Of a stretch of 64,000 nucleotides of DNA, positions 34,634-42,716 are shown piece by piece. Each line of letters opens with the position of its first letter. The first letter of the stretch is position 1. The position numbers and the translations under genes were made by a program. A model generated the notes under the pieces. The model saw only the letters and a program-made list of their open reading frames with translations. It was not told where the DNA came from and did no database searches. The stretch is taken from positions 62,001-126,000 of the forward strand of contig DOTG01000041.1 of NCBI GenBank assembly GCA_003512955.1. Direction: 5' to 3'. The stretch is from Marinilabiliales bacterium (GTDB lineage: Bacteria > Bacteroidota > Bacteroidia > Bacteroidales > SZUA-534).

Positions 34634-37012
34634 ATGAAGCGTTTTGCTGGGTTAATTTGTATCACGATTGTGCTTACCCAAATTTTTGGATGTCGAAAGG
34701 GTGAAACTGCGAATCGGTTACAGAGTTTTCAATTATCGGAAGTCCACCTACACGATGGACCTTTTTTACAGGCTCGGAAAGCCGACATCGCCTATTTACT
34801 TGCGCTTGACCCCGATCGTTTGCTATCGCCCTTTTTAAAAGATGCCGGTTTAAAACCTTTAAAAGAAAATTATGGCAATTGGGAAAATACCGGTCTCGAT
34901 GGTCATATGGGCGGCCATTATCTTTCCGCGTTAGCGTTTATGTATGCTTCAACCGGCGAAACAGAGCTTTTAAACCGGATAGAATACATGATTACCTGGC
35001 TGAAACGCTGTCAGGAAAAAAACGGGAATGGTTATGTAGGCGGTATTCCTTCAGGTCGTGAATTCTGGATTGAAATAGCTGAAGGTAATATTGATGCCGG
35101 TGCTTTTTCATTAAACCACCGTTGGGTTCCCTTGTACAACATTCATAAACTTTTTGCCGGATTGTACGATGTGTATATAAACACCGGAAATGTCGATGCC
35201 CTTGAGATACTTATTAAACTTACTGACTGGTTTTATGAAACAACAAGAAATTTAAACAACGAACAGATTCAAACCCTGCTAATCAGTGAACATGGCGGGT
35301 TGAATGAGGTTTTTGTAAATGTTGCCGAACTTACCGGAACAGCCAAATATTTAGAAATGGCCCGGAAATTTTCGCATCGGGCGGTTTTGGAACCGTTAAT
35401 TCAGCAAAAAAATGAATTAACGGGACTGCATGCCAACACACAAATTCCAAAAGTAATTGGTTTTGAGCGTTATGCCCAGGCTACAAAAAATAAATTGTGG
35501 GATAGTGCTGCTGTTTTCTTTTGGAATACAGTTATTAACGATTGGACAATCTCCATTGGAGGTAACAGCGTTCGCGAACATTTCCATCCGGCAAATGATT
35601 TTTCGAGCATGGTAGAATCGGAACAAGGGCCCGAAACCTGCAACACATACAACATGTTAAAACTTACCAAGTTGCTTTATCTGGCCCATGGGGAGCAAAA
35701 ATACCTCGATTATTACGAACGGGCTTTATTTAATCACATATTGTCATCGGAACATCCGGTAAAGGGCGGATTTGTCTATTTCACGCCCATGCGTCCCCGC
35801 CATTACCGGGTTTATTCGCAGCCTCAAACCAGTTTTTGGTGTTGTGTGGGTTCCGGTATTGAAAACCCGGGAAAATATGGTGAAATGATTTATGCCAAAA
35901 ACGAACATGAATTATTTGTCAATCTGTTTATTGCATCTGAAGTTAACTGGAAAGAAAAACAGGTGACACTGGTTCAGGATACGAAATTTCCCTATCAACC
36001 TGTAGTCCAGTTTACGGTAAATACCCATAAGCCTCAGTCATTTACGCTAAATATACGCATGGCTCAATGGATGTATGCCGATCAACTTGAGATAAAGGTA
36101 AATGGTGAACCGGAAAAAGAGGTAGAAATTTCTGATGGTTTTATCCACTTAAACCGAAAATGGAACACCGGCGACAAAGTTTCGATGAATTTTTCCATGA
36201 AAACCTACACCGAATTTTTACCCGACAGTTCACATTGGGTTTCGTTTTTGCATGGGCCAATTGTTCTTGGTGCCATTACCGATACAACACATTTGAATGG
36301 GCTTTGGGCCGATACCAGCCGGATGGGACATGTTGCCAATGGACCCGCTTATCCTATGGACAAGGCTCCGATACTAATTGTTGAAAATGGCGAAGATGTG
36401 TCCAAATTAATTCAACCCGTTGATTCGTTGCCTTTACATTTTACATTAGTTAACCTTAAAAATGTGGCTGGTGGAACTCAACTACTGCAACCCTTTTTTA
36501 CCATCCACGAAGCCCGATATACAGTGTATTGGCCGGTTTACACCCAAAACAGTTACCTCGAAAAGCAAAGCGAACTTGCCCGAAAAGAAAAGGAGTTGGT
36601 TGAATTGAACCGCCGCACCATTGATTTGGTTTGGCCGGGCGAGCAACAGCCCGAAGAGGATCATTTTATAGCATTTGAATCATCGGAAACGGGTGTTTTT
36701 AAAAACCGGCATTGGCGCCATGCATTGGGTTATTTTAGCTACCGCTTTAAAAATCCGGGAACTGAAAATTGCTTACTCCGAATTACCTATTACGGAGGCG
36801 ATACTAACCGGAAGTTCTCGATACTGGTGAATAAAATTCCAGTGGCTCAGGTTGAACTTACCGGAAATTATGGCGATACATTTGTGGATGTGGATTATCC
36901 TGTTTCGTCTGAAATTATCGGCAAAAGTGGCGGAAAGCCTGTCGAAATAAAATTTGTGCCTGCAACCAATAGTATTGCCGGTGGAATTTATGGAATCCGT
37001 TTGATGCGGTAA
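34634..37012 (+). CDS. Beta-L-arabinofuranosidase, GH127/GH146 type (DUF1680)
   Basis: 792-residue lipoprotein (TQIFGC, lipid Cys 20) with an (alpha/alpha)6 barrel. The motifs VHLHDGPFLQARKAD, GLDGHMGGHYLSALAFMYASTG and NHRWVPLYNIHKLFAGLYD are those of DUF1680. The zinc-thiolate site is complete: E334 and C336 in GPETCNTYN, and the C403-C404 pair in FWCCVGSGIEN. These correspond to E338, C340, C417 and C418 of bifidobacterial HypBA1, where a zinc-bound Cys is the nucleophile. FWCCVGSGIEN resembles GH146 (Bacteroides BT0349) more than GH127. It would remove terminal beta-L-Araf, such as caps on pectic arabinan. It stands alone between the HTCS gene and the GH43 operon. Confidence 0.9.
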   Translation: MKRFAGLICITIVLTQIFGCRKGETANRLQSFQLSEVHLHDGPFLQARKADIAYLLALDPDRLLSPFLKDAGLKPLKENYGNWENTGLDGHMGGHYLSALAFMYASTGETELLNRIEYMITWLKRCQEKNGNGYVGGIPSGREFWIEIAEGNIDAGAFSLNHRWVPLYNIHKLFAGLYDVYINTGNVDALEILIKLTDWFYETTRNLNNEQIQTLLISEHGGLNEVFVNVAELTGTAKYLEMARKFSHRAVLEPLIQQKNELTGLHANTQIPKVIGFERYAQATKNKLWDSAAVFFWNTVINDWTISIGGNSVREHFHPANDFSSMVESEQGPETCNTYNMLKLTKLLYLAHGEQKYLDYYERALFNHILSSEHPVKGGFVYFTPMRPRHYRVYSQPQTSFWCCVGSGIENPGKYGEMIYAKNEHELFVNLFIASEVNWKEKQVTLVQDTKFPYQPVVQFTVNTHKPQSFTLNIRMAQWMYADQLEIKVNGEPEKEVEISDGFIHLNRKWNTGDKVSMNFSMKTYTEFLPDSSHWVSFLHGPIVLGAITDTTHLNGLWADTSRMGHVANGPAYPMDKAPILIVENGEDVSKLIQPVDSLPLHFTLVNLKNVAGGTQLLQPFFTIHEARYTVYWPVYTQNSYLEKQSELARKEKELVELNRRTIDLVWPGEQQPEEDHFIAFESSETGVFKNRHWRHALGYFSYRFKNPGTENCLLRITYYGGDTNRKFSILVNKIPVAQVELTGNYGDTFVDVDYPVSSEIIGKSGGKPVEIKFVPATNSIAGGIYGIRLMR

Positions 37013-37391
37013 CATGGTTTTTTTTAGTTCGATTTTACACATAAAAACTTTTTAAACCAGATGTTTCACGTTATTAATAAGTCGCATTGTGACTTGCGGA
37101 ACTACAGTTTTTATTAAACCATAGGAATCCCAGGTATTTGTAGGATGGTACTTATATATTCAATTTCAGGGTTATTTTTCAATATAGACAATCGTCCTCA
37201 AGGTTGAAACAAATGTCCACTCCCTTATTTAATTGGGGTTGTAATTTTGAACGTAGCAACTGTAATTCAAATTTGGTGGGTTATTGGCTATAAAAATGAA
37301 TTAACAAAATAAAAAGCATACTGAGTTTTTCATAAAAATATTGACACGATTTAATGGGTAAGAAACCATGAATCTCTAAAAAAACACACGA
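37013..37391. other. Intergenic region before the plus-strand GH43 operon
   Basis: 379 bp without a gene. It contains a 17-bp near-palindrome at 37079-37095 (AAGTCGCA-T-TGTGACTT, one mismatched pair) and the putative HTCS promoter at 37193-37249. Nothing else is supported. Confidence 0.7.
37193..37249 (+). promoter_or_regulatory. Predicted HTCS site and promoter of the GH43-GPH-GH43 operon
   Basis: Half-sites CGTCCTC (37193-37199) and TGTCCAC (37214-37220, within AACAAATGTCCAC) are 21 bp apart. After 21 nt comes TAATTTTG (37242-37249), a perfect TAnnTTTG -7 box. No good -33 box is present. The arrangement fits activation by the AraC-type domain of the neighbouring HTCS. Confidence 0.55.
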
Positions 37392-38390
37392 ATGAGTACA
37401 ATAAAATTGAGTTATATCGTATTATTTTTTACATGTATTTGGGGTTGTAATGCACAAAAAAATCTGATTGTTATTCACGATCCGGTGGTCATTGAAACCG
37501 ATGGTTTGTACTATATTTTTGCTACCGGACCGGGAATTGAATCGGCTGTTTCAAATAATCTGATAAACTGGACAAAGTCCGAAAAGCCGCTTTTTGATTC
37601 CCTACCCGAATGGTTTAAAAAAGAGGTTCCCAAATTTAACGGACATATTTGGGCTCCCGACATTATTTTTCGAAACGGTATCTACTATTTGTACTATTCA
37701 ATTTCATCGTTTGGAAGTAACCTTTCGTTTATAGGTGTTGCTACCAACAAAACCCTCGATAAAAACGCCAAAGATTACAAGTGGGAGAACCACCGCATGG
37801 TTATTCAGTCGAAACCCGGGCGCGATAGTTGGAATGCCATTGATCCGAACATCATTATTGATGAAAATCAGGTTCCCTGGATGGCTTTTGGTTCATTTTG
37901 GAGCGGAATTAAAATGGTTAAACTGAACGACGATTTGTTATCGGTGGCTCAGCCGCAGGAACTCATTTCCATTGCTTCGCGAACAAATAATACCAATTTA
38001 GCCGATTCTGCCAACCGAAACGATGCTATTGAAGGCCCTTTTATTATCAAAAAAGGTAACTATTATTACCTTTTTGTTTCGTTCGATTTGTGTTGCCGGG
38101 GTTCCAACAGCACCTACAACGTAAGGGTTGGACGTTCAGAATGCGTTACAGGCCCGTATTATGACCATGAAGGAATGTCGTTGCTCGAAGGAGGTGGTAC
38201 CCTGCTGATAGGCGGGAACGATGATTTTTATGCCATTGGCCATAATTCAGTTTATAACTTCGGTGAAAATTACTATATGTTTAGCCATGGGTATGATGTC
38301 CACGATAAAGGGAAACCAAAACTTTTGGTACATCAGTTAGAATGGGATCAGGCGGGTTGGCCTCAAATAAAAGAATATATTCAAAAATAG
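37392..38390 (+). CDS. GH43 lipoprotein, endo-arabinanase-like
   Basis: 332-residue single-domain GH43 five-bladed propeller. The signal (LFFTCIWGC) indicates a lipoprotein with lipid Cys 19. The catalytic triad is complete: base D30 in IHDPVV, pKa modulator D151 in NAIDPN and acid E214 in AIEGPF. FNGHIWAPDIIFRNGIYYLYYS, AFGSFWSGIKM and the length of about 310 mature residues resemble endo-alpha-1,5-L-arabinanases of GH43. It is the first gene of an operon with a GPH symporter and a cytoplasmic GH43, so it probably supplies arabino-oligosaccharides to that transporter. An exo-acting arabinosidase remains possible. Confidence 0.9.
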   Translation: MSTIKLSYIVLFFTCIWGCNAQKNLIVIHDPVVIETDGLYYIFATGPGIESAVSNNLINWTKSEKPLFDSLPEWFKKEVPKFNGHIWAPDIIFRNGIYYLYYSISSFGSNLSFIGVATNKTLDKNAKDYKWENHRMVIQSKPGRDSWNAIDPNIIIDENQVPWMAFGSFWSGIKMVKLNDDLLSVAQPQELISIASRTNNTNLADSANRNDAIEGPFIIKKGNYYYLFVSFDLCCRGSNSTYNVRVGRSECVTGPYYDHEGMSLLEGGGTLLIGGNDDFYAIGHNSVYNFGENYYMFSHGYDVHDKGKPKLLVHQLEWDQAGWPQIKEYIQK

Positions 38391-38444
38391 TTTTAAGGTA
38401 TCGTTCAGCTGCAAACAGTATCAGCTGCAGGATAGTTTAAAACT
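38389..38444 (+). repeat. Long imperfect hairpin between GH43 and GPH symporter genes
   Basis: Nested arms AGTTTTAA, TATC and CAGCTG on the left are mirrored by CAGCTG, GATA and TTAAAACT on the right, with equal 2- and 3-nt internal loops and a 10-nt apical loop. It begins at the GH43 stop codon and has no T-tract after it, so it is not a typical terminator. It may be an mRNA processing or stability element that sets relative expression inside the operon. Confidence 0.6.
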
Positions 38445-38466
38445 GTAAACTACTTATCAGATATTT

Positions 38467-39807
38467 ATGAAACAGCAAAATCAAAAATTAAGTGTATTTG
38501 AAAAAATTGGTTATGGCTCAGGCGATGCAGCTGTAAACGTTGTAATTTCTTCCTTTTTCTTAATAATCACCTTTTTTTATACCGATGTTTTTGGCATCAA
38601 ACCCAAAGATATTGCTTTGTTATTTTTACTGGTCCGGTTTATGGATGCCATTGCCGACCCAATTATGGGATTAATTACCGATAAATTTAAAACCAAACAC
38701 GGAAGGTACCGGCCTTACTTTTTGTTTTTATCGGTACCCTTTGGAATTTCGGTGTTCCTGACCTTTACCACTCCCGATTTTACCTATGCCAATAAACTTA
38801 TTTATGCATACAGTACCTATATTCTGGTAAACCTGATGTTTACCATGGTAACTATTCCTTACATTTCGTTTATCAGTGTTTTAACCAGCGATCCAAAAGA
38901 AAAACTGTCAGCAAACGGTTACCGCTTGTTTTTTGCTAAAGTGGCAGCCTTACTTGTTTCGAGTGTGGTTCCGATTATGGCGAAGGCATTGGGTGACGAC
39001 GATATTGCCCGGGGATACCAGATTTCGATGGGAATTATGGCTTTGATGGGAACCCTGCTTTTTATCTTCTGCTTTTTTTCCACTACCGAACGGATTGAGC
39101 ATGATATTGACAGAAAACCCATTTCGGAACAGTTCAAACTGCTTTTTAAAAACAGTCAGTGGCTGATTTTGTGGGGCTCATGCCTTTCAGGTACCGTGGG
39201 TTATGTAATTCGAACGTCGGTTGCTATTTTTTATGCCAAATATTTCCTGGGCGGAGATGAAAAGATACAGGGCTCGTTTTTAGCTGTTGGTGTAATTGCA
39301 TCCATCCTGGCCATGCCTGCCTCCACTTTTATTACCAAACGTTTCGATAAAATAAAACTGTTTTGGATGTCGCAATTAATTGTAGTTGTAATTAGTGTTC
39401 TGATGTTTGCACTTGTTCGTCCGGAAAATCTAATGCTGGCATTTCCTTTTTACTTTATCCTCATGTTTGTGGTTGATATTCATGCCCCGGTTTTCTGGTC
39501 GGCTATTGCCGAAGCCGTTGATTATGGCCATGCTGAAACCGGCAAACGCGTTTCGGGTTTAGCATTTGGCGGTATTTCATTTGCTCAGAAAGCCGGAATG
39601 GGAATAGCAGGGGCTTTAGTAGGTCTTTTACTCGATGCTTTTGGATATGTTCCCGATGCCATTCAGAGCACCTCTTCGTTGTTAGGGCTTACTTTGATGC
39701 TTACCCTGATACCGGCTATTTTTCACCTTATTAACGGTTTATTGATTATGCGTTACAAAATAACCGATACCTTTTATGAAGGCATAAAAGCAAAACTTAA
39801 TATTTAA
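38467..39807 (+). CDS. GPH-family (MelB-like) glycoside:cation symporter
   Basis: 446-residue inner-membrane protein with about 12 helices. GPH/MelB features are the opening KLSVFEKIGYGSGDAAVNVV, the cation-site Asp region FMDAIADPIMGLITDK, KTKHGRYRPYFLF in loop 2-3 and VDYGHAETGKRVSGLAFGG in the second half. Members import oligo- and disaccharides such as xylo- and arabino-oligosaccharides. It lies between a secreted GH43 (76 nt, hairpin) and a cytoplasmic GH43 (6 nt), which indicates uptake of intact arabino-oligosaccharides. Confidence 0.93.
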   Translation: MKQQNQKLSVFEKIGYGSGDAAVNVVISSFFLIITFFYTDVFGIKPKDIALLFLLVRFMDAIADPIMGLITDKFKTKHGRYRPYFLFLSVPFGISVFLTFTTPDFTYANKLIYAYSTYILVNLMFTMVTIPYISFISVLTSDPKEKLSANGYRLFFAKVAALLVSSVVPIMAKALGDDDIARGYQISMGIMALMGTLLFIFCFFSTTERIEHDIDRKPISEQFKLLFKNSQWLILWGSCLSGTVGYVIRTSVAIFYAKYFLGGDEKIQGSFLAVGVIASILAMPASTFITKRFDKIKLFWMSQLIVVVISVLMFALVRPENLMLAFPFYFILMFVVDIHAPVFWSAIAEAVDYGHAETGKRVSGLAFGGISFAQKAGMGIAGALVGLLLDAFGYVPDAIQSTSSLLGLTLMLTLIPAIFHLINGLLIMRYKITDTFYEGIKAKLNI

Positions 39808-39813
39808 TCAACC

Positions 39814-40815
39814 ATGGATACATATAGAAGTAATAAACCCATCGTTGAGCAACGGGCCGATCCTTTTGTTTACAGGCATTCCGATGGCTATTACTATTTT
39901 ACAGGTTCCGTTCCCAAATACGATTGTATCGAACTTCGGAAATCAAAAACCCTGGATGGTTTAAGGGATGCTGAAACAGTAGTTATATGGCAAAAGCATG
40001 AAACCGGGCCAATGAGCCGCCATATCTGGGCACCCGAAATACATTACCTCGATGGCAAATGGTACATTTATTTTGCTGGCAGCGAAGAGGAAGATATTTG
40101 GAAACTGAGGCCATATGTACTGGAATGTAAAGGCCAAAATCCGTTAACCGATGGATGGATTGAATTAGGCCAGATGCAGGCAGCCGATAATGATTTTAAA
40201 ACATTTATCGATTTTTCGTTGGATGCCACCATTTTTGAACATATGGGAAAGCGTTATTTTTGCTGGGCCGAGAAAACTGGCGGGCAGTTTGCTGCTTCAA
40301 ATTTATATTTAGCTGAAATGGAATCGCCCATTAAGTTAAAAACGCCTCAATTTATGCTTACAACTCCCGATTACGATTGGGAACGGGTTGGTTTTTGGGT
40401 GAACGAAGGGCCGGCAGTACTAAAAAACAAAGGTAAAATTTACATCACTTTTTCAGCAAGTGCTACAGGAGCCTGCTATTGTATGGGTATGATGGAAGCT
40501 GATGAAAATGCCGATTTACTCGATCGCAATTCGTGGAAAAAATCGCGATACCCGGTGTTGGCTACCGACTACGAAAAAGGAATATTTGGACCGGGCCATA
40601 ATTGCTTTACCGTAGCCGAAGATGGAGTAACAACACTTTGTATGTATCATGCCCGCGATTATGAAAATGCCGTTGGCGATCCGGGTGTTGTTCCCAAAAG
40701 CGATACCCGTCCGCTTGACGAAATAATTAAGGACCCGTTGTACGATCCCAACCGCCATGCAAGGGTTATGGTCGTAACATTCGATACAAACGGAAAACCA
40801 TTATTTAAATTCTGA
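39814..40815 (+). CDS. Cytoplasmic GH43 exo-alpha-L-arabinofuranosidase-like
   Basis: 333-residue GH43 propeller without a signal peptide (MDTYRSNKPIVEQRADPFVY), so it should act in the cytoplasm. Catalytic residues: D16 in RADPFV, D137 in FSLDATIF and E198 in VNEGPAVL. Other features are HIWAPEIHYLDGKWYIYFAGSEE and FGPGHNCFTVAEDG. The RADPFVYRHSDGYYYFTGSVP opening is seen in exo-1,5-alpha-L-arabinofuranosidases, possibly subfamily GH43_26; I am unsure of the subfamily. It starts 6 nt after the GPH symporter gene and would trim the imported oligosaccharides to L-arabinose. Confidence 0.88.
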   Translation: MDTYRSNKPIVEQRADPFVYRHSDGYYYFTGSVPKYDCIELRKSKTLDGLRDAETVVIWQKHETGPMSRHIWAPEIHYLDGKWYIYFAGSEEEDIWKLRPYVLECKGQNPLTDGWIELGQMQAADNDFKTFIDFSLDATIFEHMGKRYFCWAEKTGGQFAASNLYLAEMESPIKLKTPQFMLTTPDYDWERVGFWVNEGPAVLKNKGKIYITFSASATGACYCMGMMEADENADLLDRNSWKKSRYPVLATDYEKGIFGPGHNCFTVAEDGVTTLCMYHARDYENAVGDPGVVPKSDTRPLDEIIKDPLYDPNRHARVMVVTFDTNGKPLFKF

Positions 40816-40868
40816 TTCATAAATAAAGTTGTAATTGTTGCATGCAACCATTGAGATTTAGGTGAAAC

Positions 40869-40900
40869 AAAAAAACCAGCTTATTCAGGCTGGTTTTTTT
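40869..40900. terminator. Bidirectional terminator between convergent GH43 genes
   Basis: A 12-bp perfect stem (AAAAAAACCAGC with GCTGGTTTTTTT) with an 8-nt loop. It gives a T-run after the GC-rich stem on both strands, as needed for the plus-strand operon ending at 40815 and the minus-strand one ending at 40971. Confidence 0.9.
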
Positions 40901-40970
40901 GCTTATTTCTTTATAATAATTAGTTGATATAGATAATCAGGTTAAAACGATTCAAAATCAATTTCTTCAA

Positions 40971-42632
40971 TTATTTTTTCATTTTTCCCCAATAGGTAGC
41001 ATTCAGATTTTTTTCAGTCCCGGCATACACAAACGTAACCCGGCGGGGTGTGGCTTCCCAATCAACTTCGCGTTCAACGCAAACCACTACATTACCTAAA
41101 GTTAAATACTTTGTTGTTTCGTCGTAGCTCCAACTGCCTGTCAAAGCACCGGTCATTGTGCCATCGGCTTTTAGAGTCAAAGTTGTTGCACCATCCTGTT
41201 GCCCATAATTGTAGGCTAGGTTTATGTGCTCCCACGTTCCAACGAGTGAATCCTGGGTTATTGTTCCATAATCGGGAACTCCGGCATATCGTTCAGGCAA
41301 TGCTATGGGCCATAAATTGTCAGGTTCGCTGAGTGAAGCCGGACACCAAACAATCCGACGGACGTGCCCCATCATAATGGCATTGGAGTAAGCGTTACCA
41401 CCCACATTAACAGGCAATCGTCCTTGCGACATATAAAACCATTCATTGGTATTTTCCTTTTGGAAGATACAGCAATGCGATATGCCCACCCATCCGTAAC
41501 TAAGATTGAATTTATAGGGGTGAGTTACAATCGGATAGCAGTCGCCACGCCCGTTGGTAAAGTTGCGCCCGGTAATATCGTAATAGGGTCCCTCGATATT
41601 TTCGCTTCGGACCACCCGCGTGTTGTAGGGTATGTCGAGGCCATCGTAGGCCATGAACAAATAGTAGTAACCATCTTTGTATATTATTTCGGGAGCTTCG
41701 CTGCCTTGCCATCTCGACGAGGCAGTGCGTGTGCCAATTCTCACGCCATATCGGGTAGTTAGTTCACCTACACTGGTTGCATAAGGTTCACCAAGTGTGT
41801 TAACAGGTTTACCTGTTGTAGCATTGAGTTCCAAAAATGCGAAGCCGCTATGCCACGAGCCATGTATCAGGTAATGGTTCCCCTCGGGTGTTACGATATA
41901 CGTAGGGTCGATGGCGTTGTAGTAGAAATAAGCGTCCCAATTCGATAAACTGGAGCGGCTATAGTTTGTGCCACGGTCCGATGATGAGCAGGTAATGAAA
42001 CCCTTGTCGGTCCATATAGCTCCAGCAGGATCGATCGATTCGCACATGCCGATAAAGGCACGTTCAGTCCAGCTTCCATCAAAGTTGGCTGAGGTGTTGG
42101 CTTTGCCTGTTTTTATGTAGTTATCAATAACTATGCTATAGTACATACGCAAAATATCTTGTCCTCCGACGTTGATCCGGCGTACTACTGGTGCCCAGTA
42201 GCCATATATGATGTTGTCTTCGGCAATGGCACCGAGCCCCATGCGCGAACGGATGGCGTTAAGCGAGTCGGCTACCCAGGAAGGGGCTTCATAAAAAGGG
42301 CCACCCACCCAATCCCAATTGACCAAATCGGTTGAACGTTTACCCTGAAAATGTCCATGGCCTTCATGTACATTCCCGTAGGAAGCATCCGTACCGTACA
42401 TGTAATAATACCCGCTGTAATAAGCTACTGAAGGATCGTGAACGTTGGCCAGATTCCACTTGTTACGGTCTGTCCACGAAGAAATTGACGAATAATCATC
42501 GGCGTATGTTGGAATAGAAAAACCCGAAATAGTATCGTTATCTTCTTCCTTGGGTTCAATAGCATCGTCGTTACACCTTACCATTGATAGAATAATGAGA
42601 CCGGTTAAAATCAGGGAATATACTTGTTTCAT
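40971..42632 (-). CDS. GH43 lipoprotein, endo-arabinanase-like, with C-terminal lipocalin-like domain
   Basis: 553-residue lipoprotein (LIILSMVRC, lipid Cys 20). The propeller has base D66 in NVHDPSVAYY, D242 in NAIDPTY and acid E312 in QGSEAPEI. It carries a larger insertion set than the plus-strand GH43 (YWAPVVRR, MCESIDPAGAIWTDKG). Residues from about 460 form a beta-rich domain (LVGTWEHINL, LTLKADGTMTGALTGSW, YLTLGNVVV) like the GH43 C-terminal/lipocalin-like domain of Bacteroides endo-arabinanases of this size. It is the last gene behind SusC/SusD but lies behind a strong internal terminator, so its level is probably lower. Surface endo-arabinanase is the likely role. Confidence 0.9.
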   Translation of the reverse strand: MKQVYSLILTGLIILSMVRCNDDAIEPKEEDNDTISGFSIPTYADDYSSISSWTDRNKWNLANVHDPSVAYYSGYYYMYGTDASYGNVHEGHGHFQGKRSTDLVNWDWVGGPFYEAPSWVADSLNAIRSRMGLGAIAEDNIIYGYWAPVVRRINVGGQDILRMYYSIVIDNYIKTGKANTSANFDGSWTERAFIGMCESIDPAGAIWTDKGFITCSSSDRGTNYSRSSLSNWDAYFYYNAIDPTYIVTPEGNHYLIHGSWHSGFAFLELNATTGKPVNTLGEPYATSVGELTTRYGVRIGTRTASSRWQGSEAPEIIYKDGYYYLFMAYDGLDIPYNTRVVRSENIEGPYYDITGRNFTNGRGDCYPIVTHPYKFNLSYGWVGISHCCIFQKENTNEWFYMSQGRLPVNVGGNAYSNAIMMGHVRRIVWCPASLSEPDNLWPIALPERYAGVPDYGTITQDSLVGTWEHINLAYNYGQQDGATTLTLKADGTMTGALTGSWSYDETTKYLTLGNVVVCVEREVDWEATPRRVTFVYAGTEKNLNATYWGKMKK

Positions 42633-42648
42633 CTGTTTTTATTTTGTT

Positions 42649-42693
42649 AAAAAAACTTCCTTACCACCATACAAAAGCATGATGGTAAGGAAG
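42649..42693 (-). terminator. Intra-operon terminator/attenuator between susD and GH43
   Basis: On the minus strand a 15-bp stem with one mismatch and an 8-nt loop (arms 42679-42693 and 42656-42670) runs straight into seven T residues. It sits 24 nt after the susD stop and ends 16 nt before the GH43 start codon, which leaves no room for a separate promoter. Readthrough must therefore express the GH43 gene. Confidence 0.8.
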
Positions 42694-42716
42694 TATCTAA
42701 TTTACGAGAATAATTT

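Noticed and set aside
34465..34665. 66-codon minus-strand frame
   Set aside because: It is the translation of the heptamer array and flanks (SPVFSLRSPV-type low complexity), not a gene.
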